In this document: positions 24,473 through 32,760 of the stretch, one piece after another | How the letters are laid out: every line of letters begins with the position of its first letter | How positions within the stretch are numbered: the first letter of the stretch is position 1 | NCBI RefSeq assembly: GCF_000336815.1 | Contig: NZ_AOLG01000009.1 | Coordinates: forward strand, 270,582-334,581 | Origin: Haloferax prahovense DSM 18310 | Lineage (GTDB): Archaea; Halobacteriota; Halobacteria; Halobacteriales; Haloferacaceae | Direction of reading: 5' to 3' | DNA: 64,000 nucleotides | Notes under the pieces: model-generated | Databases searched by the model: none | Told to the model about the DNA's origin: nothing | Seen by the model: only the letters and a program-made list of their open reading frames with translations | Made by a program: the position numbers and the translations under genes

Positions 24473-25657
24473 ATGTTCGGTCCGGTGGGGCAGTTCGATA
24501 CGGGTGCTATCTTCGAGTCTATCGACTCGTTCGTGCGCGCGCACCCCGAAATCGCGGCGGCGCTCGTCGTCGCGCTCGGTGCCCTCTCGCTCGTCGTCTA
24601 CGCCGCGATTCGCTTCAAGCGGCCGATGGGCACGCGCTTCGCCGAGGCGCTGGAGGACGTCGACGAGGTCGCCGTCCTCATGCACCCGAACCCGGACCCC
24701 GACGCCATGGCCGCGGCGATCGGCGTAGCCTGTCTCGCAGAACAGGTCGGTACCACACCGACCATCCAGTTCGCCGGCCAGATTCGACACCAGGAAAATC
24801 GCGCGTTTCGTACCGTTCTCGACCTCGACTTAGACCCTATCGACCACGTGAGCGACCTCGCCGCCGAGGCGGTCGTCCTCGTCGATCACAACGCGCCTCG
24901 CGGCTTCGCGGGGGCAGAGGGCGTCCTCCCCTACGCCGTCGTCGACCACCACCCCGGCGACGGGACCGGTGAGATGTTTACCGACGTGCGCACCGACTAC
25001 GGCGCGTGTTCGAGCATCGTCGCCGAGTACTTCCGCGACGTGGGCGCGAAACCCGTCCCGCCGGACATGCACGCCAGCGAGGTGAACGCCTCGTACACCG
25101 TCCCCTCGCAGGTCGCGACGGGCCTCGTCTACGGGATTCTCACGGACACCAAACACCTCACTGCGGGCTGTTCGGCCGCCGACTTCGACGCCGCCGGCTT
25201 CCTCTTCCCCGGCGTCAACGAGGACCACCTCGACCGCATCGCCAATCCCGAGGTCTCCCGCGAGGTGCTGGAGGCAAAGGCGCGGGCCATCGCCGGCCGC
25301 GACGTGCGCGGTCCCTTCGCGGTCGCCGACATCGGCACCATCTCGAACGTCGACGCCATCCCGCAGGCGGCCGACGAACTCATCCAACTCGAGGGCGTCA
25401 CCGCGGCGGTCGTCTGCGGCGAGCGCGAGAGCAACGTCTACCTCTCGGGTCGCTCCCGCGACGACCGGGTTCACATGGGTCGGACGCTGGAGGCCGCCCT
25501 CGACCACTACCGCGGGTCGAGCGCCGGCGGCCACGCCCGGATGGGCGGCGGCCAGATAATCCGCCCCGACGCCGTCACCGACGGCGGCAACGGCGAGTCC
25601 ATCGCCCGCGACGAACTCATCGAACACGTGTTCGAGGCGCTGTCGGGCGATATCTGA
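24473..25657 (+). CDS. Membrane-anchored DHH family phosphoesterase
   Basis: A 394-residue DHH/DHHA1 protein with an N-terminal membrane segment (about 27-47, AAALVVALGALSLVVYAAI). The DHH domain shows HPNPDPDAMAA, LVDHN and VVDHHPGDG, and the DHHA1 part ends with GGHARMGGGQI. All metal-binding residues expected for a Mn-dependent phosphodiesterase are present. Substrates for the wider family include nanoRNAs and cyclic dinucleotides. Which applies is not visible. The gene is probably single. Confidence 0.88.
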   Translation: MFGPVGQFDTGAIFESIDSFVRAHPEIAAALVVALGALSLVVYAAIRFKRPMGTRFAEALEDVDEVAVLMHPNPDPDAMAAAIGVACLAEQVGTTPTIQFAGQIRHQENRAFRTVLDLDLDPIDHVSDLAAEAVVLVDHNAPRGFAGAEGVLPYAVVDHHPGDGTGEMFTDVRTDYGACSSIVAEYFRDVGAKPVPPDMHASEVNASYTVPSQVATGLVYGILTDTKHLTAGCSAADFDAAGFLFPGVNEDHLDRIANPEVSREVLEAKARAIAGRDVRGPFAVADIGTISNVDAIPQAADELIQLEGVTAAVVCGERESNVYLSGRSRDDRVHMGRTLEAALDHYRGSSAGGHARMGGGQIIRPDAVTDGGNGESIARDELIEHVFEALSGDI

Positions 25658-25723
25658 CTCGCTGGCGGCCCTCTCCGAACCCGGACCGGTGGCCCTTAAC
25701 CGTCGGCCGCCGTAGCCCCGGCC

Positions 25724-26815
25724 ATGGCTACAGGACGGGCGACGTGGGCCTACCGCGACCGGTTCGGTGACAGTTTCGGCCGCACCTTCTACCGCCGGTT
25801 CGGCCCCGGCGTCGTCTCCAGTATCGGCATCGGAACCTACCTCGGCGAGCCGACCGACGCGGTCGACGACCGCTACCGCGAGTCGCTCGTCTCCGCGCTC
25901 GAACATGGCGTCAACCTCGTCGATACCGCGTCGAACTACCGCCACAGCCGCGCCGAGCGGGTCGTCGGCGACGCGGTCCGCGGGGCCGACGTCGACCGCG
26001 ACGCCGTCGTCGTCGCCTCGAAGGCCGGGTTCGTCCCCTTCGACCGCGAGCGCCCCGACGACCCCGGCGCGTACGTCCGCGAGACGGTCCTCGACGCCGG
26101 TCTCGCCGAACCGGACGAACTCGCCCACGGCAGCCACACCATCGCGCCCGCGTTCGTCGACGAGATGGTCGACCGGTCGCTCGACCTGACGGGACTGGAC
26201 CACGTCGACTGCTACTACCTGCACAACCCCGAGACGCAACTGGCCGTCGCCGACCGCGAGACGGTGTACGACCGAATCGAGGCCGCCTTCGAGGTCCTCG
26301 AACGCCGGGTCGCCGCTGACGACATCGGCCGCTACGGCGTCGCCACGTGGGAGGCGCTCCGGGTCGCGCCCGACCACGACGCGTACCTGTCGCTCCCAGA
26401 ACTCGTCCGTCGGGCCGAGCGCGCGGCCGGCACTGTCGGCAACGACGAGCACTCGCTCGAAGCGATTCAGCTCCCGTTCAACGTCGTGATGGCCGACGCG
26501 TTCACCGTCGAGGCCCACGACACCGACGCGGGCGAGGCGATGAGCGCGCTCTGGTACGCCCACGAACACGGCCTGCACGCCTTCACGAGCGCCAGCCTCG
26601 CGCAGGGCGACCTCGCGGCGGAGATTCCGGCGTCGGTGAACTCGGTGCTTGCCGGCGACACGGCGGCTCAGCGGGCGCTCAACTTCTCGCGGAGCGCGCC
26701 CGGCGTGACCGCGGCGCTCGTCGGTGCGTCGTCGGTAGCACACGTCGCGGAGAACATCGCGGCCGGCACGTTCGACCCCCTCGGGGCGCGGACGTTCGAT
26801 TCGGTGTTCGAGTGA
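25724..26815 (+). CDS. Aldo/keto reductase family protein
   Basis: The 363-residue protein folds as an aldo/keto reductase. It has GIGTYLGEPTD at the barrel start, GVNLVDTASNYRHSRAERVVG with the active-site Asp and Tyr, VVVASKAGF with the catalytic Lys, and DHVDCYYLHNPE with the His. The NADPH-binding end GVTAALVGASSVAHVAENI is present, so it should be an active NADPH-dependent oxidoreductase. The substrate is unknown. It is monocistronic, 66 nt after the DHH gene. Confidence 0.9.
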   Translation: MATGRATWAYRDRFGDSFGRTFYRRFGPGVVSSIGIGTYLGEPTDAVDDRYRESLVSALEHGVNLVDTASNYRHSRAERVVGDAVRGADVDRDAVVVASKAGFVPFDRERPDDPGAYVRETVLDAGLAEPDELAHGSHTIAPAFVDEMVDRSLDLTGLDHVDCYYLHNPETQLAVADRETVYDRIEAAFEVLERRVAADDIGRYGVATWEALRVAPDHDAYLSLPELVRRAERAAGTVGNDEHSLEAIQLPFNVVMADAFTVEAHDTDAGEAMSALWYAHEHGLHAFTSASLAQGDLAAEIPASVNSVLAGDTAAQRALNFSRSAPGVTAALVGASSVAHVAENIAAGTFDPLGARTFDSVFE

Positions 26816-26860
26816 GCGGCCGCCGATTCCCGTCGGGCGTCCGCTGTCGGTCGGTTCGTC

Positions 26861-27031
26861 TTATCTGAGCTCTTTCCACTCCCGTCCGCAGTCGGCGCAG
26901 ATGCGGAGGGAAAACACCTCGTCCGGGTCGTTTTTCTTCTTCAGCGACTCGCCGCACTCGGAACAGGTCAGTCGCCCGTAGGTATCCTTCTCCAACTCCC
27001 CGTCTCGAAGCCCCTTCCGCGTTGTCTTCAT
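26861..27031 (-). CDS. HVO_0758-type zinc-finger mini-protein
   Basis: A 56-residue protein with two Cys pairs, TCSECGES and RICADCGREW, about 20 residues apart, forming one zinc-binding module. It matches the HVO_0758 family of haloarchaeal zinc-finger mini-proteins, for which H. volcanii studies report zinc binding and effects on swarming and biofilm. The N-terminus MKTTRKGLRDGELEKDTYG is basic. The start at 27031 is 25 nt from a TATA box on the same strand, so the transcript is leaderless. It diverges from the MFS gene. Confidence 0.9.
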   Translation of the reverse strand: MKTTRKGLRDGELEKDTYGRLTCSECGESLKKKNDPDEVFSLRICADCGREWKELR

Positions 27032-27053
27032 AGGTGTCCGTTTGTGCAACGAA

Positions 27054-27062
27054 CATAAAAAC
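27054..27062 (-). promoter_or_regulatory. TATA box of the zinc-finger mini-protein gene
   Basis: Read on the minus strand the sequence is GGTTTTTATG, centred about 27 nt before the ATG at 27031. That is the spacing expected for a leaderless haloarchaeal transcript. Confidence 0.5.
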
Positions 27063-27125
27063 CCGACGACGACCCCCGTTTTCGCCCGCACGACACGCCG
27101 ACGACCCCGCTCAGTCGAAAGTGTT

Positions 27126-28349
27126 GTGACCCCGCGGCGCGCGGTTCCGTCCGTGTCACGTGGCCGCCTCTTCGGAACGCTCTGCGGGATGGTGCTGCTC
27201 GTCAACCTCGCGCGGGTCGTCTTCGCACCGCTTCTCGGGGAGTTCATCACGTTCTTCGCGGTCGACCGCGCCACCGTCGGCATCGTCGCCACCCTCGTCT
27301 GGCTCGGGAGCGCCGTCCTCCGCGTCCCGACCGGTTGGCTCCTCACCCGCGTTCCGAGACACCGCGTGGTGCTCGGGACCGGCGTCGTCCTCGTCGTCGC
27401 CTCGGGCGTGACCGCCAGCGCGACCACCGTCGAGACGCTGATGGTCGGCGCGGTCTCGATGGGTCTCGCCTCGGGCGCGTACTTCGTCGCCGCCAACCCG
27501 CTCGTGAGCGAGCTGTTCCCCGACCGCGTCGGCCGCGCGATGGGTATCCACGGCACCGCCAGCCAGCTCGCGGCCGTCGGCGTCGCGCCCTTCGTCACGC
27601 TGGTCCTCGCGGTCGGTCCTGACCTCGTCCCCCGGCTCCCGTTCGTCTCCGCGGCGTGGCAACTCGTCTTCGTCTGCGTCGGCCTCGCGGCCGCCGTCGT
27701 GACCCTCGCGCTCTTTTTCACGGCCCGCTCGACCGACCTCCCCGACGCGGGCGCGGCCGACCGCGACCTCCTCGGCGCGGCCCGGAGTGAGTGGCGCGTC
27801 ATCCTCACCGGCATCGTCATTCTCGGCTTCACCGGCTTCGTCTGGCAGGGCCTGTTCAACTTCTACGAGCTGTACATGGTGTCGAAGGGTCTGCCGGCGA
27901 CGACGGCGCGCAACATGCTGACGGTCATCTTCGGCGCGGGCGTGCCGGCGTTCTTCCTCTCGGGGCGGCTCGCCGACAAGCTGCCGCGCATCCCGTACAT
28001 CCTCGGCGTGCTCGTCTCCTTCGTCGTCTCGGTGTTCGTCCTGACCGTGACGACGAGCCTCGTCGGCCTCGTCGTCGTCACCGCGGTCGTCGGCTACGTC
28101 ATCCACAGCCTCTTTCCGGCGCTCGACGCCTACCTGCTCGACACGCTGCCCGACGAGAGCCGCGGGAGCGCCTACTCGGTGTACTCGTTCGGCATGATGA
28201 TATTCCAGGCCAGCGGGTCGGGCGTGGTCGGCACCCTGACCGACTTCGGCTACGCGTTCGACGAGGTGTTCTTCTGGTTCTCGGTCGGGCTGGCGGTCGT
28301 CGTCACGGGCCTCATCGTCTTCCAGCGCGCCGGGCGCATCCCGAACTGA
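27126..28349 (+). CDS. Major facilitator superfamily transporter
   Basis: The protein of about 407 residues has twelve hydrophobic segments and the MFS loop motif GWLLTRVPRHRVVLG (variant of G-x3-D/R-R/K). A second half-repeat has SGRLADKLPRIPYILG. No substrate can be named; the N- and C-halves are of similar length and no large soluble domain is present. The start is uncertain: GTG at 27126 is chosen because it removes a basic upstream leader, but GTG at 27153 would also leave all membrane segments. It is divergent from the zinc-finger mini-gene. Confidence 0.82.
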   Translation: MTPRRAVPSVSRGRLFGTLCGMVLLVNLARVVFAPLLGEFITFFAVDRATVGIVATLVWLGSAVLRVPTGWLLTRVPRHRVVLGTGVVLVVASGVTASATTVETLMVGAVSMGLASGAYFVAANPLVSELFPDRVGRAMGIHGTASQLAAVGVAPFVTLVLAVGPDLVPRLPFVSAAWQLVFVCVGLAAAVVTLALFFTARSTDLPDAGAADRDLLGAARSEWRVILTGIVILGFTGFVWQGLFNFYELYMVSKGLPATTARNMLTVIFGAGVPAFFLSGRLADKLPRIPYILGVLVSFVVSVFVLTVTTSLVGLVVVTAVVGYVIHSLFPALDAYLLDTLPDESRGSAYSVYSFGMMIFQASGSGVVGTLTDFGYAFDEVFFWFSVGLAVVVTGLIVFQRAGRIPN

Positions 28350-28441
28350 CCCCCCTGACCGCCCGTCCGCTCCCGGAGCGAAGCCGGCAGCCGGCTCGGC
28401 TCTCGCCGCACTTTTGCTCGCCCGGTCCCACGACCGACACG

Positions 28442-29548
28442 ATGGAGTACGTACAAGAGCGGGTCACGACGCTCCACGACCTCTCCGGCGCGGTCCCCGA
28501 CGCCCCGACCGACCGCGCCGCCGTGGTCGTGCCGATGACGGAGCGAGAGTACGCCGGCCTCGCCGCCGAGCGGGTGCTCTCGACGCTGGAGTCGCTCTCG
28601 CCGGCGCGGGTCGTCGTCCCCCTCCGTGCGCCCGCCGACCGGGTCGCCCCGTTCGCCGACTGGCTCGACGAGTACGACCTACCGCTCGACGTGCTGTGGT
28701 GCGACGGCCCCCGCGTCGCCGACCTCCTCGACTCCCACGGCCTCGACGGCGAGCGGGGCAAGGGCCGCGACGTGTGGCTCGCGCTCGGCTGCGCCGCCCG
28801 CGAGGAGTACGTCGTCGTCCACGACGCGGACACGAAGACCTACGACGAGCGCTACGTCCCGCGGCTCCTGTTCCCGCTCGCGCACGGCCACGACTTCTCG
28901 AAGGGCTACTACGCCCGCGTCGAGGAGGGGCGGCTCTACGGCCGGCTGTTCAGGCTGTTTTACGCCCCGCTCGTCCGGGCGCTCGAGGACGAGACTGACG
29001 CGCCCATCGTCCGGTATCTCGACTCGTTCCGGTACGCCCTCGCGGGGGAGTTCGCGGCCACCTCGGACCTCGCGTTGCGGATGCGGTCGCCGCGGAAGTG
29101 GGGCCTCGAAGTCGGCACCCTCGGGGACGCCTTCGCCCACGCCGGCTTCGACCGGAGCGCGCAGGTCGACCTCGGCGAGTACGAACACGACCACCGCTCC
29201 GTGAGCGGGCCGACCGGCCTCTCGGACATGAGCGAGTCGGTCGGGCGGACGCTCCTCCGGGCTGTCGTGGAACACGGCGGAACCGTCGAGTTCGACACGC
29301 TCGCGGAGCGCTACCGCGAGGCCGGGAACAGACTGGTCGAGCAGTACGCGGCCGACGCGGCGTTCAACGGCTTCGACTACGACCGGACAGACGAGCGCGA
29401 GCAGGTCGCCACCTACGCCGAGGCCATCTCGAAGCCCGGCGAGGACACGCGGCTCCCGGCGTGGCGGGACACGTCGCTGTCGCCCGACGAGGTGCTTGCC
29501 GCCGCGAGCGACGACCTCGACGACGTGCGGGAGGCTGCGGGTCGATGA
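28442..29548 (+). CDS. Glucosyl-3-phosphoglycerate synthase-like glycosyltransferase
   Basis: A 368-residue GT-A fold enzyme resembling GpgS-type (GT81) transferases, which move glucose from a nucleotide sugar to 3-phosphoglycerate. The DxD motif is in VVHDADTKTYDERY, followed by FSKGYYARVEEGRLYGRL and the GEFAATSDLALRM region as in GpgS. The C-terminal helix bundle contains AFNGFDYDRTDEREQV. Direct substrate evidence is absent; it could also transfer other sugars. The stop overlaps the following DUF7109 start by ATGA. Confidence 0.78.
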   Translation: MEYVQERVTTLHDLSGAVPDAPTDRAAVVVPMTEREYAGLAAERVLSTLESLSPARVVVPLRAPADRVAPFADWLDEYDLPLDVLWCDGPRVADLLDSHGLDGERGKGRDVWLALGCAAREEYVVVHDADTKTYDERYVPRLLFPLAHGHDFSKGYYARVEEGRLYGRLFRLFYAPLVRALEDETDAPIVRYLDSFRYALAGEFAATSDLALRMRSPRKWGLEVGTLGDAFAHAGFDRSAQVDLGEYEHDHRSVSGPTGLSDMSESVGRTLLRAVVEHGGTVEFDTLAERYREAGNRLVEQYAADAAFNGFDYDRTDEREQVATYAEAISKPGEDTRLPAWRDTSLSPDEVLAAASDDLDDVREAAGR

Positions 29549-30033
29549 GCGAGGCGACCTACGACGACCTCGCTGGCGTCGTCGACCTCTTCGGGGCGCT
29601 CACCCGCGAGGAACTGGAGACCGCGCTGGACGAACTCGCGTTCAAGCAGGGCCGCGAAACCGACGGCAACGCCCTCTCGGGCGCGATTTCCGACGCGGTC
29701 GACGCCTACTACCTCGTCCCCTACGAGGACGACGAGACAGACGCGGAACTCCTGACGGTCGGGCCGATGGCGTTTCCGACGCTCCCCGACCGGGCGGAGG
29801 ACCTGCCGCACATCCTCGATTACCCCACCCGCGAGGTGCCGCGGGACGAACTGGCGACGCAGGTCGAAAGCCGTCTCCGCGCGGCGGCCGCGAGCGCGGT
29901 GCAGACGGGCGACGACGACGAAATCGCCCGCTTGCTGGACGTGACGTACGACCTCGAAGCGTGGGCCGACACCGACGTCGGGTCGATTCGCGAGCGCCTC
30001 GACGCCGCGCTGGACGCGGAGGGGCAGGCCTAA
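29545..30033 (+). CDS. DUF7109-like protein
   Basis: A 162-residue soluble, very acidic protein, translationally coupled to the glycosyltransferase by ATGA. It has an N-terminal helical region with ALTREELETALDELAFKQG and a strand-rich middle AYYLVPYEDDETDAELLTVG. No catalytic motif is recognisable. It could serve as an accessory or chaperone of the transferase. The family name is from memory and is tentative. Confidence 0.65.
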   Translation: MSEATYDDLAGVVDLFGALTREELETALDELAFKQGRETDGNALSGAISDAVDAYYLVPYEDDETDAELLTVGPMAFPTLPDRAEDLPHILDYPTREVPRDELATQVESRLRAAAASAVQTGDDDEIARLLDVTYDLEAWADTDVGSIRERLDAALDAEGQA

Positions 30034-30062
30034 GTCTCGGCATCTCTTTACGAATCGTGACG

Positions 30063-30659
30063 ATGGACCTCGCGGGCGTCACCCGACACGAACCGGTGAC
30101 CGTCGACGCGGGCCGGCGGGCGGCCGTCATCGCCCCCGTCGTGTTCCGCGACGAGCGGCCGCACATCCTGTTTACCAAGCGCGCCGACCACCTCGGCGAG
30201 CATCCGGGCCAGATGAGTTTTCCCGGCGGCGGGCGCGAGCCGAGCGACGCCGACCTGCGGGCGACCGCGCTCCGCGAGTCCAACGAGGAAATCGGGCTCC
30301 GGCCCGAGGAGGCGGCTTTCCACGGCCGACTCGACGATATCCTCACCGTGACCGACTACGCCGTCTCCCCGTTCGTCGCCACGGTGCCCGACCGCGAGTA
30401 CGAACCCGACCAGCGCGAGGTGGCCGAAATCGCGGTGCTCGCGGTCGACGACCTGACCGACCGCGCGAACTACGAGTCGGAGCGCCGCGACCACCCGCAG
30501 TACGGCGAGATTCGACTCCACTTCTTCCACGTCGACGGCTACACCGTCTGGGGCGCGACCGGGCGGATGCTCGTGCAACTGCTCGAACTCACGACCGACT
30601 GGCGGGCCCCCGAGGAGGTCGACCGCGTGGTCGACCCCGACGCGGACTACCCGGTGTAG
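30063..30659 (+). CDS. Nudix hydrolase of the CoA-pyrophosphatase type
   Basis: The 198-residue protein has LFTKRADHLGEHPGQMSFPGG, the upstream motif typical of CoA-diphosphatases (NudL/YeaB type), followed by the Nudix box ending ALRESNEEIGL. The first Glu of the textbook box is replaced, as is common in this branch. The probable reaction is hydrolysis of CoA or a CoA derivative to 3',5'-ADP and phosphopantetheine; other nucleoside diphosphate substrates are possible. The ATG at 30063 lies two codons after a GTG and is preferred. It follows the DUF7109 gene by 29 nt. Confidence 0.85.
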   Translation: MDLAGVTRHEPVTVDAGRRAAVIAPVVFRDERPHILFTKRADHLGEHPGQMSFPGGGREPSDADLRATALRESNEEIGLRPEEAAFHGRLDDILTVTDYAVSPFVATVPDREYEPDQREVAEIAVLAVDDLTDRANYESERRDHPQYGEIRLHFFHVDGYTVWGATGRMLVQLLELTTDWRAPEEVDRVVDPDADYPV

Positions 30660-30734
30660 CGTCCCCACTCGACGTCTCGTTCTCCTCGGCTCACTGCCCC
30701 CAGCGCGCCCGCTCGCGGTGTCTGAGTCGGTTCC

Positions 30735-30746
30735 GAAAAACAAAAC
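30735..30746 (-). terminator. T-rich stretch downstream of the DoxX gene
   Basis: On the minus strand the sequence reads GTTTTGTTTTT, about 60 nt after the DoxX stop. It could end leftward transcripts, and possibly mark the convergent border with the Nudix gene. Confidence 0.4.
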
Positions 30747-30804
30747 AGCGTCAGCGTGTCGTCGTCCCCACGGCAACTCCCTTTCTGCCCCCCCGAGTAC
30801 CCCC

Positions 30805-31332
30805 TCAGCCGAGGAGGTACTTGAGCGCGGGGCGCTGGCGGACGAACTCCATCTTCTCGATGATGGCGTCGAGGCCGAGGATGCGGCCCGCGGCGAGGGT
30901 GCCGACGATGGCGAACATCATCAGCCCGAACAGGTCACCGTTGACCACGCCGTGGGCCCAGTCGGCGTTCCCGAGGTAGAAGAACACCATCAGGACGCCG
31001 CCGAAGAAGGCGGCGAGCCGGACGAGTGCACCCACGATGAGCCCGAGGCCGATGAGGAACTCGCCCCACGGAACCATGATGTTCGTGAGGTCGAGGAGCC
31101 ACGGAGTCGCGGCGGCCCACGCGAAGAAGCCCTGCAGCGGCGAGGCGGCGGGGGCGTTCGCGAGGTAGCCGCCGGCGTTGAACGCTTCACCGGTTATCTT
31201 CCCCCAGCCCGCGTGGAGGAACCAGTACCCGGTGATGAGGCGGGTCAACACGAGCACGTAGCCCGTGACGCCCCGCGAGTAGTCGAAGTCCATCCTGTTC
31301 CCCAGCATCTCGATTTGTGCGTTAGCGCTCAT
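30805..31332 (-). CDS. DoxX family membrane protein
   Basis: The 175-residue protein has four hydrophobic segments (about 24-43, 70-100, 105-125, and 133-150), with GYWFLHAGWGKITG and LIGLGLIVGALVRLAAFFGG typical of DoxX/DoxD-related membrane proteins of the quinone- or thiosulfate-linked redox family. No heme or metal ligands are obvious. A strong Shine-Dalgarno AAGGTGA seven bases before the ATG shows it is one of the few leadered mRNAs here. It is monocistronic. Confidence 0.85.
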   Translation of the reverse strand: MSANAQIEMLGNRMDFDYSRGVTGYVLVLTRLITGYWFLHAGWGKITGEAFNAGGYLANAPAASPLQGFFAWAAATPWLLDLTNIMVPWGEFLIGLGLIVGALVRLAAFFGGVLMVFFYLGNADWAHGVVNGDLFGLMMFAIVGTLAAGRILGLDAIIEKMEFVRQRPALKYLLG

Positions 31333-31722
31333 CTCGGTTCACCTTACATCTGAATCGTCGGCCGCGAACCCCATATAACGGCGACGCGATTTCCGAATCT
31401 ATAGAACTGGGAATCACCGAAAACGGGCGTCTGAGGCTGTCACGATTCAGTTTCGACTACTACTTCGAATTTAGAATTGCGTCCTGAATACAATCGTGGC
31501 GGTACGACGGACGAACCATCGGTATTCCGCCGTGAGACGAGTCGTCACGCGCTTCGACGCCGCTCGCCGCCGCTTCGAAACGGGGTATATAAACGACGCC
31601 GGGAGAGCCAGCATCGCCGTCACCGACAGGGTTTTGGCCTCCTCCGCGCTATCCGTTCTCACATGGTCGCACAGACGATGGATCGCGTTCCGCGACGGTA
31701 CTGAAATTTCTGTGGTGATAGT
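31333..31722. other. 390-base gap between DoxX and the DUF7388-like gene
   Basis: The left end holds the DoxX promoter and the right end holds a TATA-like GGTATATAAAC at about 31582-31592, some 130 nt before the ATG at 31723. The middle is less GC-rich than the surroundings and has only short open frames without a recognisable fold. I see no tRNA or hairpin of note. It may contain a leader, a small RNA, or sequence of a decayed gene. Confidence 0.5.
31339..31380 (-). promoter_or_regulatory. Promoter and Shine-Dalgarno of the DoxX gene
   Basis: Reading leftward, a TATA box (GTTATATGG, 31371-31380) is followed by a leader of about 20 nt that contains AAGGTGA (31339-31345), seven bases from the ATG at 31332. 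This leadered arrangement differs from the leaderless starts typical of this window. Confidence 0.5.
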
Positions 31723-32505
31723 ATGTTGACCGCCGAGCGTGCGGTCTCGAAAGCCGGTCTGGACGCTGTCGCACTCAAGCCCGCCGAGTGCGACGTGCGC
31801 GAGGCGCTGTCGGTCCCGCTCGACATCGTGGCTATCGACTACGAGGGCCGCGAGCGACTCCCCGACGAGGACGTGCTGCGCGAACTCACGGCCGAAAAGG
31901 AAGTTCGACTGACTACGCCGGTCCGCGCCGACGGCTTCGACCCGCTCGGCGACGACTCGCTGTACGAGTGGCTCCCCGACGGAATTCGGCAGGTGCTCGT
32001 GGCCGGCCACGGCGCGTATCTGACCGACGACGAGGTTGGTCGCGCGGTCGCCCCCCGACTCCGCGCCGCGAGAGAGCGCGCGCCCGACGCGTGGGTCGGC
32101 ACCGAGGGTATCGAACGAATCGCCCTCGCCGCCGGCGGCACCCAGTACGAACTCCTCTCGCGGTCGACCCGCAGGGACGTTCGGGCGCTCCGGGCCGCCG
32201 GCTTCGACGGCGAAATCGCGGTCTACGCCCCGACCGCCCTCACCGACGACGACGACGAGATTCTCGACGCCGTCGGCGCGTACGTCTCCCGTCGCCGTCC
32301 CGTCGCTCGCGCGCTCCCCGACGACGCCGCGACCGACGCCTCGGCCGAGGCTCGCGCCCGCGAGGTGCTCCTGAAGGCCTCGCGCGACTACGCGCTCATC
32401 GGCTCCGTGGCCGACGTGCGCCGGCGAATCGACGACCTCCGCGACGCCGGCATCGACCTGGTGGTCGGCTATCCCGCCCGCGGCGTCGACGAGTTCGCCG
32501 AGTAG
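31723..32505 (+). CDS. DUF7388 family protein (luciferase-like barrel features)
   Basis: A 260-residue soluble protein conserved in haloarchaea, recalled as DUF7388. The middle part has barrel-like VLVAGHGAYL and the C-terminus has ALIGSVADVRRRIDDLRDAG plus VVGYPA, which resembles the last helix and strand of F420-dependent luciferase-like enzymes. A coenzyme F420 or flavin role is therefore possible but unproven. It stands alone between two non-coding gaps and starts at an ATG following a TATA-containing region. Confidence 0.7.
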   Translation: MLTAERAVSKAGLDAVALKPAECDVREALSVPLDIVAIDYEGRERLPDEDVLRELTAEKEVRLTTPVRADGFDPLGDDSLYEWLPDGIRQVLVAGHGAYLTDDEVGRAVAPRLRAARERAPDAWVGTEGIERIALAAGGTQYELLSRSTRRDVRALRAAGFDGEIAVYAPTALTDDDDEILDAVGAYVSRRRPVARALPDDAATDASAEARAREVLLKASRDYALIGSVADVRRRIDDLRDAGIDLVVGYPARGVDEFAE

Positions 32506-32596
32506 TCCGGCGCGCCGCTCGCGCGCCGCCCGCCCTGTCTCCGAACTCGCACCGGAGGCCTTTTACGCGGTCGCCGGAGAGGACAGGTGACGGCAC

Positions 32597-32654
32597 GGTC
32601 GGGTGGCTCCTTTCGGACCCACGTGGTTTCCACGTGGGCCACGGCCGGCCGACC
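32597..32654 (+). ncRNA. Candidate structured RNA or leader hairpin
   Basis: Three nested complementary segments fit one extended hairpin: GGTCGG (32597-32602) with CCGACC (32649-32654), GTGG (32603-32606) with CCAC (32639-32642), and a perfect nine-base stem CCCACGTGG (32618-32626) with CCACGTGGG (32630-32638) around a TTT loop. A TTTTAC box at 32561 could place a transcription start near 32590. No known archaeal RNA family is recognised. It might be a small RNA, or the leader of the FAD oxidoreductase gene beginning at 32761. Confidence 0.45.
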
Positions 32655-32760
32655 TACCCCGTCTCTCTACACATCCTGAGCGACCGCGCCGCGCGGGTCT
32701 CGACCGACGTTACGACCGCGAGCGGCGGCCATTCAAGTCGCTCGCCGACGCAGACGGGGT

